From the NCBI GenBank assembly GCA_017311185.1, contig JAESUZ010001712.1, positions 1,736,001 through 1,800,000 on the forward strand: a stretch of 64,000 bases of DNA, in the 5' to 3' direction. This DNA comes from Proteles cristata cristata. Lineage: Eukaryota; Chordata; Mammalia; Carnivora; Hyaenidae. The position numbers and the translations under genes are program-made. Shown piece by piece: positions 1 to 11,829 of this stretch (positions within the stretch are counted from its first letter, which is position 1; each line of letters starts with the position of its first letter). The notes beneath the pieces are model-generated. The model had not been told where the DNA came from and searched no databases. It saw only the letters and a list, made by a program, of their open reading frames with translations.

Positions 1-181
1 CCTTGAACTTAAAGCATTTAAGAGATAAGTATAAACATTTCAAAGTATAAAAATTACCTCAATACCATTTATTGAACATTCAATATCAATATTCATGACA
101 ATGCATAAGCAGTAAGTAGTATGGTGCTTAGTAATGCTTTTACATATTCAGTAAACCAGGACCTCAAGATGTCAAATTTGT

Positions 182-389
182 GGGGCACCTGGGTGGCTAA
201 GCTGGTTAAGTGTCCGACTTCAACTCCGGTCATGATCTCACAGTTCGTGGATTCGAGCCCCACACTGAGCTCTCTGCTGGCAGCTCAGAGCCTGGAGCCT
301 GATTCAGATTATGTGTCTCCCTCTCTCTCTGCCCTTCCCCTGCTCACACTCTCTCTCTCTCAAAAATGAATAAACGTAAAAAAGGAAAA
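182..389 (+). mobile_element. SINEC (CAN-type tRNA-derived SINE), older copy
   Basis: The element has a tRNA-like head, the 'cagagcctggagcctg' core, a CT-rich tract and an A-rich tail. Imperfect 16-bp target-site duplications (166-181 and 390-405, two mismatches) bound it. Several base changes in the head mark it as an older copy. Confidence 0.93.
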
Positions 390-405
390 AAGATGGCAGA
401 TTTGT

Positions 406-1314
406 TATTCATTCCCCGTATAGCTGATACAATTTATTCAGACTATACGCCAGGCAGGGACAGAGTGGGAACAAAGAAAGAATTGGACTAGGCAAACACA
501 GACATAGGATGGGAAGTCATGTGGATCACTCACACAATATTTTTATTTATGCAAAAAGTAAACATCACTATGCATTCAAATTGCAACATTAATAATTTAA
601 CAAGCCCTTGAGTGTCTTCTGAGTACAATGCAAACTATGTCTATTACTTTCTACCAATAGCAAAAAATGGTAAGATATGCTCTGTGTCTGTAAGAGCCTA
701 TAATCTGGATGGCAGAGGAAGTGAGGAAGATAGTTAAGGGAAAAATTGAAATGAGGTAGCACCCTTATTTTCGAGGGGAATAACTGCAAGTGCTAGAATC
801 ATGATAAAATCATTGGAATTATACAAAATCAGCAATGTAGAGGGAAAACAAGGGTTCTGTTTATTATGCAACTACAACAAATTACAAAATTTCCTGTAAA
901 AAAGAAAATGAACAAAAAAATAAATACTTTGGTAGAACACTGATCTCCCACCTTCACCAATGTTTTTCTATATTAGAGATTTTTTAATTGCTATTCTTAG
1001 ATCTTTTCCACATAATTAAAAGAAGTGTTCATCCTTTTCACTGTTGCTATTCCATTCTTCATAAGAAAGCAGTGTTGTACTATTGTGTATTATTTCAAAC
1101 TCTTTTCCATGAATACTATACAATCAGCAGTTCTGAAAATTCTTTACTCTTAAAAATTATTGAGAATCCCAAACAGCTTTTGTTTATGGTGGTGGTTACA
1201 TTTACTGATGGTTATCATATTTGAAATTTTTAATGACAAAACTTTAAACTTCTGTTAAAATAAACTCAGTACACGTCAACATAACACATTTTTATTTAAA
1301 ATAACAATTTTCCA
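406..1314. other. AT-rich intergenic or intronic sequence, no gene seen
   Basis: No repeat family, splice-bounded exon or RNA gene was recognised. Short frames here are chance ORFs in AT-rich sequence. Confidence 0.5.
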
Positions 1315-1510
1315 TGAATAAGTCACAGGAATAAAAACCAGGGCATAAGGAATACAGTCAATGACACTGTATAGCAATGTAAGGGACAGATGGTAGCTAC
1401 AGTTGCAGTGAACTTAGCATAGTGTATAAACTTATCAAATCACTAAGTTATACACCTGAAAATATTTTGTTACATTATGTGTCAGCTATATTTAAATTAA
1501 AAAATAATCA
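1315..1510 (+). mobile_element. Old LINE-1 3' end fragment
   Basis: The text runs 'ggaatacagtcaatgacactgt', then a 'cagatggtagctac' block, 'acacctgaaaat' and an A-rich end. This is the typical order of the 3' UTR of mammalian L1MA-type elements. Confidence 0.65.
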
Positions 1511-1744
1511 TAAATAAATATAACAATTTTCCCACAAATAAAAAAGTTATTGAGAAGAATGGTTTTGTTTCACATTTTCACCAATTTCTCTCATGTCTTG
1601 GCTTAATAGGACACAGCTGGATCCTCAAACTGCCCTGCATTCAAACTGATAAGATATGATAGTCAACTTATGTTTTGATTTTTTCACCAAAAAGAAAAAT
1701 AGAATTACTCTCTCCACGACTTGATCTTTTTTACCTAATATATT

Positions 1745-2253
1745 CTGGACCTGGACTTTTTGTTTGTTTGTTGTTTGTTCTATCCATGCGTAGTAGACTA
1801 TTACCATTATATTTATGGCCTTCAACAGTCTGCATACTTTTGCGTGATCCTCTCCCACATTGGTACTGGGTTTGGCAATGTGACCTGTTCTGGCATGATA
1901 CCAGCAGATACACAATAAGTGCTTGCTCCTGGGGCATGTCCTCTTGAAATACTTTCTCTTAGAAAGTAGCCACCATGCTATAAAATCTCAGGGATAGGCA
2001 CATGGATGAGAAGCCACATGGAGAAAGATCTTGGAAGATGAGAGGCCATCCTGGGGATTTTAGCGTCATAAAAGCCTCCAGAAGAATGCAGCTGAACAGG
2101 TGATTTCAACTGGATTGATTTTAGCTACACAAAGCAGAACTGCCCAGATGAACCCAATCAACCCATAAAATCATGAGAATAATAAATCCTTCTTATTTTT
2201 AAGCTACTAAGTTTTGGGATAATTTGTCACACAGGAACAGATAACTAATATAC
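1745..2253 (+). mobile_element. ERVL-MaLR solo LTR, MLT1-like
   Basis: The 3' half shows an 'agaagccacatggag' block, 'cataaaatcatgag', an 'aataaat' poly(A) signal, 'aagctactaagttttggg' and a terminal 'agataactaata'. These are features of MLT1-class LTRs. No internal retroviral coding sequence is attached, so it is an old solo LTR. The left edge is uncertain. Confidence 0.75.
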
Positions 2254-2289
2254 CTCAGAACACATATAGAGAAATTGATCTTTTTTGGG

Positions 2290-3230
2290 GGGAAAAATTC
2301 TGAATATTACAATTTTAATTAAATCTATTAAGTTAGGGGTATTTCCCATTTTTGAAATTTTTTCCAGCCCTTTAAAATGGTGGTTTCCAGTTTCCACTAT
2401 TTGAACAATGCTATGATAAACTTTCTTGAATCTCTCCAAGTATTTTTATAGGATAGACTCAGGATGCTGGATCAAAGGTTACTTGTGATTAAAATTAAAT
2501 TGTCCTCCAAAAAGATTATATACCATGTTATACTTCCACTAAGAATAGATGGAAGTGTCATCTCCCTATACCCTAACCAATTGTAGATGTTCTTAATCTT
2601 CTTAATTATTGCCAATTTTATGGGCCAAAAAAAGCCACATTGCAAAGTCTATTTGCATTTCTTTGAAAATCTTTTCAAATGTTTATTATTTCTATTTCTT
2701 CTTCTGTGAATTGCCTACTCATATACTCTGCCTATTTTTTCTTTCAAATTTTGTAGGGTTTATCAGACTATCTTTTCTAAATGTTGCAAATATTTTCCCA
2801 GTTTTGTCATGTGTGTTTTAGATTTGTTTTTGGTATTTTCATTGTATAGAAAGTTTTACATTTTTATGTAATCAACTCTGATAACTATTTCCTTTATTAA
2901 TACTGAATTTTGCTTCATTAGATTTTTCTCCAATGTTTTCCTCTAGAGTTATTACAGTTTTATTTTTTATGTGATAAATCATTAATACTTCTGGATTTTT
3001 TAATACATACACATCCAGTGTGAATCTAACTTATTCTCTTCAAATGAATAAACAGTTATACCAAAACCATTTATTGAATCTTTTCCAACAGGTAAGAATT
3101 GATACATTTAATATATATTAAATTATCCTATACTTAGGTCTGTTCCTGGACTCTATTTTATTTCAATGATCTTTCTGATTATTCCTGCATCTGTACCACA
3201 CATTTTAATTACTATAATTTAAATATTATT
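2290..3230 (-). mobile_element. Ancient LINE-1 fragment, antisense
   Basis: Read on the minus strand, this matches the layout of an old L1 3' ORF2/UTR region. On the plus strand it shows 'ggatgctggatcaaag', 'tttgcatttctttgaaaatc' and 'ccaaaaccatttattgaa', all common in antisense L1M elements. It is heavily diverged with no open frame. Confidence 0.65.
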
Positions 3231-3526
3231 TTTAGAAATTTAATTAAGTGCATATAGTAGTAAAATCCAAAGTAACAATGACATAAACAAGATAAAGTTT
3301 ATTTCCTTCTTATTAAAAACAAATGGGAAGAGGGTGGTAGTCCAGGGCTAGTATGGTGGCTGCTGTCTGTTTTGCTCTACTATCCTAGCAAAATTGCTAT
3401 CCTCAAGGCTCCTTAATATTTCAAGATGGCTACCATAAGTTATCCTGCCCACATTCCAGGACAAAAGTTAAGCAGGCAAAAACAATGTCCTCTTCCTTCC
3501 TTTCTTTTAAGGAAGATTTCCTTCCC

Positions 3527-3759
3527 TGGGGCACCTGGGTGGCTCAGTCGGTTAAGCGTCTGACTTCGGCTCAGGGCATGATCTCACGGTTTGTGGGTTC
3601 AAGCCCCACGTCGGGCTCTGTGCTAACAGCTAGCTCAGAGCCTGGAGCCTGTTTCAGATTCTGTACCTCCCTCTCTCTCTGACCCTCCTCTGCTCATGCT
3701 GTCTCTCTCCCTCTCTCAGAAATAAATAAAACATTAAAATCTTTTTAAAAATTTTAAAA
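3527..3759 (+). mobile_element. SINEC with 18-bp TSD
   Basis: A full-length SINE with tRNA-like head, CT tract and 'aaataaataaaacattaaaa' tail. An exact 18-bp duplication flanks it (3509-3526 and 3760-3777, starting 'aaggaagatttcc'). Confidence 0.97.
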
Positions 3760-3777
3760 AAGGAAGATTTCCTTCCC

Positions 3778-4682
3778 CAAGCCCCTTTTAACCTACACAT
3801 ATAGCTTATTGGTCAGAATTTAGTATGGTGAACACGCAGCACTGTGGGATACTAGGCAAAATCGTCTTTAGCAAGGTGACACACAGTTCACTAATTAATT
3901 TAGTATACCTTATTCTCAGAACTCTTGATAACTGCTTCCAAATGATAAAAGGGCAAGTGTTCTACTTTTATATATGTTCAAAATTTTCCCTTTCAGCAAA
4001 GTATCTCAAAATCCTATAAAGAGTTGACTAAACACATCACTATTTAATATATAGTCCAATTAAAAAAAAACAAGAAATACGTGGCAAAAAAATGAATATT
4101 TAGCTATGGCTAAAGCATGTGATGACAAAATGCTGACGGTAACTGAGGCAACTCAGTATAACTGTTTGATGATCAGGAGGTATGACAACTATCAAAGCAA
4201 TAGGTATGAGCCAAAAGATACATTACTCGGCCTCTGTTGATTACGACACAAGCAAAATAATGTTGCGAAGATTATGTACAAGCAATTAGTTCAAATTAAT
4301 ATTATATTAAAAAGTATTTTATTCAGTCTTCCTCTTGAAGTTTCTACTCTTAAAAAGCAGCCAGGTCTATTGGCAGAGGCTCTTGAACACTTAAGAACAC
4401 AAAATACCCATAAACACTTTTTCCTTGCCAAACCAAATAAATACAGTTGCACTAAAGAATCAGCCAGCTGCTTGCCATTGACAGTACTGTGGGGGAGATG
4501 AAAACAGACAAATAGTTATTACTTTCTCCATTGAGCCATCCAAATTTCTCTCTCCCATGTCTTGCCTGTGGGAAGAGTAAAAAGTTTTAAGGTTTTGGCA
4601 TTCAGCATTGCAAATTGTTCCTTGGGGATAAGCAAATTAGGGGTACTTGGGATTTCACTGCATCCAAGCAGACAAGTCACCC
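3778..4682. other. AT-rich sequence, no gene seen
   Basis: Nothing was recognised beyond base composition. The 75- and 73-codon frames here have no homology I recognise and no splice context. Confidence 0.5.
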
Positions 4683-5096
4683 ATATTAGTTTGCTATGGT
4701 TGCTGTAACAAAGTACCATAGACTGTGGCCTAAACAACAAAAACCTATTTTCTCACATTTCCAGAAACTAAAAGTCCAAAATCGAGGTATCAGCAGGGTT
4801 GGTTCCTACTGAGAGGAAAGGATATGTTCCAGGCCTTTCTCCTTGGCTTATGGCCATCTTCTCCCTATGTCTTCATATCATCTTCTGTTAGTAGAAGTCA
4901 TGTCCAAACTTCCTCTTATAAGGACACCAGTCATCTTGGATTACAGCTCACCCCAATTATCTCATTTTAAATTAACTCCACAAAGACCCCACCTCCAATT
5001 ATGGTACCATTCTGAGGTCTTGAGGCTTAGGACTTCAACATATAAAAAGGGGAACAGGAGACACGATTCACCCCATTAACACTTTCAAAGCTACAA
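4683..5096 (-). mobile_element. ERVL-MaLR solo LTR (MLT1/MST-like), antisense
   Basis: On the plus strand it begins 'ttagtttgctatggttgc', passes 'gtaccatagactgtgg', 'ttggttcctactgag' and 'ataaggacaccagtcat', and ends 'gattcaccccattaac'. That is the reverse complement of a MaLR LTR, whose 5' end reads as a 'gggctgaattgtg'-type sequence. No internal region is present. Confidence 0.85.
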
Positions 5097-5160
5097 TAAA
5101 GTAGGGTTGTAGGAAGTAATCTGACTCTCTTTTCTTGTACTAGAGGTGCTTAAATTTCCA

Positions 5161-5275
5161 GTTATTAATAAACTACTGAATGTCTACTATGTCCTAGATG
5201 CTAGGTTTACAAAGCTGAATATGACATAGTCCCTGACCTGAGGGATTCTCAGTCCACTATAGGAGACAAGCTAAC
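5161..5275 (-). mobile_element. L2 LINE fragment
   Basis: The order 'gaatgtctactatgtcctag', a 'gatgctagg' block, then 'tagtccctgacctgaggg' and 'ctataggagacaa' matches the antisense 3' end of L2, which normally reads 'ctactatgtgccaggcac'. Confidence 0.6.
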
Positions 5276-5681
5276 CTAGAAGTGAGTGTCCTTTAATCCC
5301 TTCAGAAACAAAGCAAGGTAAATCAGGGTATAAGCAAATAAAATAAAATAATAAAAACAAATGCTATGAGGAAAATGGGGAGGAATATAAATGAAAGCCC
5401 AATGTCAATATTGTCTTGCAATCATTTTGTTATCATTTGGCCCTTTATCCTCTTTCTTTTCCCAAAATTACAGTGTGCAGAAAAGCACAGCTCTACTCTC
5501 ATTTCTTTAAAGCTTTTTGCATTCTAAGTGGCAGTCTTATCTGCTCTAATGTTGAGGACAAAGGAAGACAGAAATGTTAAGGGAGCCAAATTCCAGTTGA
5601 CTTCTGGGTTGGGTTGATGTTTTAGAGTGAGTCACTACCTTTTCATATACTGGAATGAAACTCTCAACCATTAATAAAGTC

Positions 5682-5895
5682 TGAAGGGTGTCTGGGTAGT
5701 AGTTAGTTAAGTGTCCAACTTGGATTTCAGCTCAGGTCATGATCTCACAGTTGGTGAGTTCGTGACCCACCTGGGACTCTGAACTAACAGTGTGGAGCCT
5801 GCTTGGGATTCTCTCTCTCCCTCTCTCTCTCTGCCCCTCCATGCTTGCTTGCTCTCTCTCTCTCTCTCTCTCAAATAATCATTTAAAAATAAATA
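5682..5895 (+). mobile_element. SINEC, older copy
   Basis: A diverged head ('gggtgtctgggtagtagttag') is followed by a long CT tract (5811-5871) and AAAT repeats. A 9-bp duplication 'aataaagtc' lies at 5673-5681 and 5896-5904. Confidence 0.92.
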
Positions 5896-5945
5896 AATAA
5901 AGTCCACCAATAGAGGCTCCAATGTTCAATGCAAAAATGATGGGG

Positions 5946-6164
5946 TCAGGGGCGCCTGGGTGGCTTAGTCGGTTAAGCGTCCGACTTTCACTTAGGTCAT
6001 GATCTCGCGGTTAGTGGGTTCGAGCCTCACATCAGGCTCTGTGCTGACTGCCAGCTCAGAGCCTGGAGCCTGTTTCAGAGTCTGTGTCTCCCTCTCTCTC
6101 TGACCCTCCCCTGCTCACGCTCTCTCTCTCTCTCCTAGAAATTAAAAAAAAAGTATATATTAAA
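5946..6164 (+). mobile_element. SINEC, young subfamily (undeleted 'cagagtctg' form)
   Basis: The head 'gcctgggtggcttagtcgg' holds a pol III A-box match, and 'ggttcgagcc' a B-box match. The 3' end reads CT tract, then 'cctagaaattaaaaaa'. The TSD 'aaaaatgatgggg' is at 5933-5945 and 6165-6177. Confidence 0.97.
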
Positions 6165-6498
6165 AAAAATGATGGGGACAAAAGGCAGGTGCAATGAGAA
6201 AATACAAGTAAACACAGTTAATGATGGCAATGTGTACTAGTAGAGCCATAATAATAAAAACAACAGATCTTGACTGTACTACCAAAATTCTGTAGAACCA
6301 AAATTCTATTTGGTTCTTCTCAATCAGAAACTTGGTAAAACTTATTAAAGTAGTTGTTTATCTTGGTTTAAAAATTATATTAAGCAAAGCAGCAATAAGT
6401 AGTTCAGTATGAGCATGTTGATGCATATTAACTGATATAAGAGTCAATTTGTTTTAGCAAAGACTAAATTTCAAAAAAACTTTAAATAAAGTTTTCAA

Positions 6499-6716
6499 GG
6501 GGCACCTGGGTAGCTCATTTGGTTAAGCTTCCGACTTCAGCTCAGGACATGATCTCACAGTTCGCAAATTCAAGCTCCACACTGGGTTCCCTGCTGTCGG
6601 CATAGAGTCCATGATGGACTCTCTTGTCCCCCTCTCTCTCTGCCCCTCTCCAGGGTGTACGCATGCTCTCTCTCTCTCTCAATCTCTCTCTCTCAAAAAT
6701 AAAGATTACTTTTTTT
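6499..6716 (+). mobile_element. SINEC, older copy
   Basis: Head 'ggggcacctgggtagctca', variant core ('gcatagagtccatgatgg') and a broken CT tract. The tail 'caaaaataaag' places it in the older tail class. Confidence 0.92.
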
Positions 6717-7319
6717 AAATGTTTAGTAGTATTAACTTTGATATGAGTATAACAAAATGTAACTTAGATGTTGCTCTGCAGCTGAATATGAAACTAAAAG
6801 TCGTACAACAAAAATGTCTATCTTGGTTCCTCTCCAAGCACTTGAAAGTCCTGTAAGAATGTTTAAAATCCCTAAAGTAGTTTAAGCATTTCTTTTTCCA
6901 TTATGCATTGTTTCTGAAGAAAGGTTCATAACAGAAAACAAAACATCTGTTTGGACCCTTTCACCAATAACCAATTCCCGACTGATAGAATCCGAGTGCC
7001 ATATATCACATAATATTACTGTAAACTCTGGAAGTTTATAAACTGTTGACATGAAAATTATCTGCCCTGATTACATCAGTGGCAAGCTCAACACCATTTC
7101 CATGAAGGGCTGGCTTTCCTGAGTAAAACATACACCTGTATAACATATTTGTAGTTCTCATAGTGAAAAGAACAAGTTTTACTCTTACTTTTCTTGACAT
7201 TGCCCTTCTTGGCCGGGTCTTTCCTTTCCCCTCAACATATCATTATCATGGATTTAAAAAAAAAAAAACAAAAGAATTTCAGCTCCCCACAGAAAAGGAC
7301 TTGTTAAAAATTAAATGTT

Positions 7320-7520
7320 GGGATGCCTGGGTGGCTCAGTCAGTTAAGTGTGCGACTTTGGCTCAGGTCATGATCTCGCAGTTCATGAGTTCAAGCCCCG
7401 CATTGGGCTCTGTGCCTGGAGCCTGCTTCGGTTCTGTGTCTCCCTCTCTCTCTGCTCTGCCTTGCTCACACTCTGTCTCTCTCTCTCTCAAAAATAAATC
7501 AAGATTAAAAGAAATTTTTT
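7320..7520 (+). mobile_element. SINEC with internal core deletion
   Basis: The 'tgctgacagctcagagcc' core is shortened to 'ctctgtgcctggagcctg'. An exact 14-bp duplication (7306-7319 and 7521-7534, 'aaaaattaaatgtt') bounds it. Confidence 0.95.
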
Positions 7521-7747
7521 AAAAATTAAATGTTATATATGTATGGTAGACAAGCATATTGAAAGGAATCCTTTTATAAAATATTTTAAATATAAAATAT
7601 AGCTAAAACAAATTACTAAAACAAATTACAGAAAACATGGCTAAAATTTCTCTTCCACTCCTTTCTATTAGGAGAGTAATCATACTTTAGAGTCCTTTTA
7701 CACCTTTCCCCTCTACTGTTTTGACACAGCTCAATAAACAGAAAAGG

Positions 7748-7930
7748 CAACATGGCACAATAAAAAGAGTCCAAAAACTCATGCCCAATTTCCAGCAAAT
7801 TACTTAAACTTTCTAAGTCTCAATTTCCTCCAGTGTGAAAAGTAGTGATAATATCTACATCACAAGAATGTTTTAGGAATTAAAAATAACAAACTGGCAC
7901 ACCATAGATTCTCAATAACAATAGCTCTAG
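7748..7930 (+). mobile_element. MIR SINE
   Basis: The order 'aacatggcacaataaaaagag', 'ccagcaaattacttaaact', 'tctcaatttcctcc', 'gataatatctac' and 'ggcacaccatagattctcaata' follows the MIR consensus end to end. Confidence 0.75.
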
Positions 7931-9399
7931 TTGTCACTAACAAAATATCAACTGGACAATTGAGAATGCATTTCAGAAGCTTATAGTTTCTGAAATGAGG
8001 GATAGGGGTGATGGAAGGGAGGCTTCATTAGATTCTAATGCTATTCCCATCCTTATTTATTCTTCACCGATTAACTTTCTGATTTAGTAGCCTAATCTAC
8101 TGCTATTGCCCTCAATTATTTCACCACCAATTTATTCCTTAACAACCTTTACAGTACGTATTTGGTTCTCATCACCTTAGGAATGACAAATCTATTGATT
8201 TTATTTTCTCAGTATTCTTTCTCTTTAACCTTGCCACATGCATGCATATCCCTTTCTGAAAACTAGGATTCACTGACTTCAATATCCTGGTTCTATAAGG
8301 CATATAACCATTCTGATTTTCTGTACTTTTTGAATAGTCCATTCGATATGCACATTTCTACCTTCCCTTCTTAGTTTGACATTTCTCCCCTCCCTTACCC
8401 ATAATACTTCCATCTTCCTCTCCATTCCCTTATGGGGACCCACTTAAAGGTTCATAATTTCCCAAAACAGTCTCTCCTTCTTCTACACTGCTTCTATGCA
8501 CTGCTTGGGAGGCTATGTTGCCACTCCATCTACCACAGTAATATCTATGGATTAAAAAGTCATCAGAAACCTTGAACTTTTAGTTCAAAAGGGGATGTAT
8601 ATACCTGGCAAGTATAAAGAGGTCAGACTGGCAAATTTCTATGCTCCCATGGGCAGAGGCAGGGAGTACAGTATGTGTATGCTGCTCAGAACTAATACCC
8701 TAACTAAATTAATTAAATGCTCTCTATATTCGAAAGGGGGAAAAAATCAGGTAAGCTCCAAAAGATTAAAACAGACTTCATAATTGCTTGCCCAATTTAA
8801 GCACTTTTAAGGCTTACATTATTCTTTTAAATTTCCAAGCCTAAGCATCACTCTATAAAAGAATAAATGTAAATCTTCCAATAGCTGATGCCTCAAATAA
8901 CTTTCATAGTACAGTTTAAGAACTCATATACAATGTTTTCATTAAGTACAAATAACTGAATGAATCCTTATGCATTTATATGAGAAAGCAGCTAATGTCC
9001 ATCAGCTAATCAAAGACTCTTTGTTCAAAACACACACCAAACAAATATCACTTAACATTTACTACTAAAAGCCTATTCTGACACAAGCCTCAACAATGAC
9101 AAATGTTTAAACTACATTGGAAAAGTACTATTTTCCAAAATTCCTTGATCTTTTATCTGTGTTGCACTTAATATTCTTTACACGGTACAAATAGGACTCA
9201 GGAATGCAAACTGACCTTGAACCCTCAATAAATTAAAAACTAAATTATATAAAGTACATTATACATTTATTATATTTCAATTCTGGGATCTTCTATCATA
9301 CCACACTTGAATGTCTTTATTAAAAGAGCAGAAGATATAATATTACATAGAATGACCAGTAATAATTATGAAAGGGTTACCAAAAACTGAAACTAATTT
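7931..9399. other. Unique AT-rich sequence
   Basis: No gene was found. The pyrimidine-rich stretch at 8040-8540 may be an old L2 5' region, but the match is too weak to call. The rest is unassigned. Confidence 0.45.
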
Positions 9400-9616
9400 T
9401 AATTTTTTTTAATGTTTTATTTATTTCTAGGAGAGAGAGAGACAGCGTGAGCAGGGGAGGGTCAGAGAGAGAGGGAGTGACAGACTCTGAAACAGGCTCC
9501 AGGCTCCGAGCTGGCAGTCAGCACAGAGCCCGACGCGGGGCTTGAACCCACGAACCTCGAGATCATGACCCAAGCGAAAGTCGGACGCTTAACCGACTAA
9601 GCCACCCAGGCGCCCC
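9400..9616 (-). mobile_element. SINEC, young subfamily, antisense
   Basis: Reads T-run, 'tttatttctaggag', GA tract, core, then 'cttaaccgactaagccaccc' and 'ggcgcccc'. It carries the undeleted 'cagactctgaaac' form. No clear TSD was seen. Confidence 0.95.
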
Positions 9617-9788
9617 TATATAGCTTAACTATTTCTGACCTTAAGGAAGAGATTAATTGCCAGAGGATATAATGCTTCTGTCTCTTTCTTTATTTTGTGA
9701 AGCTAGTAATATGTAAGGTAATATAAGAAGAATACTAATGATTAATCTTACATAGCAATCAAATCTAGCACTACTTTAAAGAGGTATG

Positions 9789-9996
9789 GGGGCGCCTGGG
9801 TGGCTTAGTCGGTTAAGCGTCCTACTTTCGCTTAGGTCATGATCTCGCTGTTCGTGGGTTTGAGCCCCACGTCAGGCTCTGTGCTGACTGTCAGCTCAGA
9901 GCCTGGAGCCTGTTTCAGAGTCTGTGACTCCCTCTCTCTCTGACCCTCCCCTGCGCTCTCTCTCTCTCTCCTAGAAATAAAAAAAAAAAAAAAACA
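9789..9996 (+). mobile_element. SINEC, young subfamily (undeleted form)
   Basis: Near-consensus young copy with a 'ctcctagaaataaaaaa' 3' end. Exact 13-bp TSD 'ttaaagaggtatg' at 9776-9788 and 9997-10009. Confidence 0.97.
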
Positions 9997-10460
9997 TTAA
10001 AGAGGTATGCTATTACCAAGTTGCCTTTACCAGTAATTGTTTGGTGAAATCTACTAGGAAGTTCTCTAATATAATTCATCAGGTAAAAGAAGATATAACT
10101 ATACGATCACATCAATATATATTAAAGAGCATGTGATCAAATTTAATATCTTTTTCCAATTAAATCTCAATTCCAAAAAGGAATTAAGATTATTTCCTTA
10201 ACATGCTAAAAAAAAAAAAAAAAAAAGTTGCCAGAAAGAATACACAATGGTGAAACCCTAAAGGCATTCTCATTTAAATGAAAAATGAGCCAAAGATGCT
10301 CACTATTCACTAATATATTTTAACATTACTCTAGACATTTAATGTAAAAAAGGAAATAAGGATTAGATATTGGCAAGAAAGCAAAATTACCATCATTTAC
10401 AAATGCTATAACTGCCATATTACAAAATCCAAAAAAAACTATAAGAAATTAAAAATTTCA

Positions 10461-10720
10461 GGGGCACCTGGGTGTTCAGTGGTTAAGCGTTCACTCTTGA
10501 TTTCAGTTCAGGTCATGATATCAAGGTCATGAGATAAAGCCCTGCACTGGGCGCCACACCGACAACATGGAGCCTACTTGTGAATTTTGTGTCTCCCTCT
10601 CTCGCTGACAACACAAAGGCTGCTTGGGATTCTCTCTCTCCCACTCTCTGCCCCTCTCCTGCTTGCATGGACGAGAGGATGTACTTTCTCTTTTTCTCAA
10701 AATCAATAAACTTTTAAAAA
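10461..10720 (+). mobile_element. SINEC, older copy with duplicated core
   Basis: Has two 'gacaacat/gacaacac ... ggctgc/gagcctac' blocks, suggesting an internal duplication of the core. Imperfect TSD 'gaaattaaaaattt' / 'gaaattaagaattt'. It is embedded in the ancient LINE. Confidence 0.88.
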
Positions 10721-10744
10721 TGAAATTAAGAATTTTATAAAATG

Positions 10745-10853
10745 GGGGTGCCTAGATGGGTCAGTTGGTTCAGTGTCTGACTCTTGATCTCAGCTCAGGT
10801 ATTGATCTCAGAGTCCTAAGTTTAAGCCCCATGTTGGGAGCTTAAAAAAAAAA
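10745..10853 (+). mobile_element. Short tRNA-only SINE without CT tract
   Basis: A tRNA-like head of about 95 bp goes straight into poly(A) after 'catgttgggagctt'. The 17-bp TSD (10728-10744 and 10854-10870, one mismatch) shows this is its full length, not a truncation. Confidence 0.88.
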
Positions 10854-11064
10854 AAGAATTTCATAAAATGACCAGTTAGAAAACAGTATACCTAAATTAT
10901 CAACTCTTGTATGTTCCATTGAGAATATGCAATCCACATTAAAATAAAATGAAAAAAGATTCCATTTGCAATAGCAAGATGTTTTAAAATACCAAAAATT
11001 TACTTTAAAATTAGGCAGAACCACATGAAGAAAACTATAAAACAGAGTCATTAAAAAATGACTT

Positions 11065-11190
11065 GGGGGCACCTGGCTAGATCAGTACGTAGAGCATGTG
11101 ACTCTTGGTCTTGGAGTCATGAGTTTGAGTCCCATGTTGGGGGTAGAGTTCACTTAATAAAAATAATAATAATAATTTTTTTAAGAAAAC
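11065..11190 (+). mobile_element. Old tRNA-type SINE
   Basis: Reads 'cacctggctagatcagtacg', 'gtagagcatgtgactcttgg', 'gagtttgagtcccatgttgg', then A- and T-rich tail. Possible TSD 'aaatgacttg' / 'aaacaacttg'. Confidence 0.8.
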
Positions 11191-11417
11191 AACTTGAAGA
11201 AATAATAAAAATATTGTAAAGCTATCACAACTATCTCAAAAAATTAATTTGAAGTTCTTTTGAGATCTGAATAAATTGAATTAAAGGTAATCTGAAAAGA
11301 TAAAAATATGAGAAATGATTAAAATGTTTTTAAAAAGATGATAGGAATTCACACACCACCATATAATGATACATTAAAAAGTTACGGTGACTCCTCAGTT
11401 AAGCATCCCACTCTGGC

Positions 11418-11432
11418 TCGGGTTACAATCTT
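11418..11432 (+). repeat. Target-site duplication, left copy
   Basis: The 15-bp string 'tcgggttacaatctt' is repeated exactly at 13021-13035. It brackets the L1 insertion and lies within the host SINE. Confidence 0.93.
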
Positions 11433-11829
11433 TTTTTTTTTTTTTTACATTTAATTGTTTTTATTTATTTATTTTTTTTACAGATAGTTTATTGTCAAGT
11501 TTATTTCCATATAACACCCAGTGCTCATCCCCACAAGTGCCCCTCTCCATACCCATCCTCCCTCCTCCCCACATCCATCAGTCCTCAGTTTTTGTTAGCA
11601 TTCAAGAGTCTCTCATGGTTTGCCTCTCTCCCTTTCCCCCACCATTTCCCTCCTTCTTCTCCCCCATGGTCCTCCGTTAAATTCCTCCTAATCCTCCTAT
11701 ACGTGCAAACATATGATATTTGTCCTTCTCTGCCTGACTTATTTCGCTCAGCATAACACCCTCAAGGTCCATTCATGTTACTACACAAGGCCAGATTTCA
11801 TTTTTTCTCATTGCCATGTAGTATTCCAT
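11433..11829 (-). mobile_element. L1 insertion, 3' part (twin-primed element)
   Basis: Starts on the plus strand with a T-run (poly(A) on minus). It continues through the antisense 3' UTR and the last ORF2 codons ('catgtagtattccatt' at its right edge). It is joined at about 11829/11830 to ORF2 sequence of opposite direction. Confidence 0.93.

Noticed and set aside
5946..6020. Possible tRNA genes at the many SINE heads
   Set aside because: The heads keep A- and B-box matches but do not fold as full tRNAs and are joined to SINE bodies.
7163..7522. 119-codon plus frame
   Set aside because: More than half is SINE sequence. The rest is AT-rich with a poly-K stretch from an A-run.
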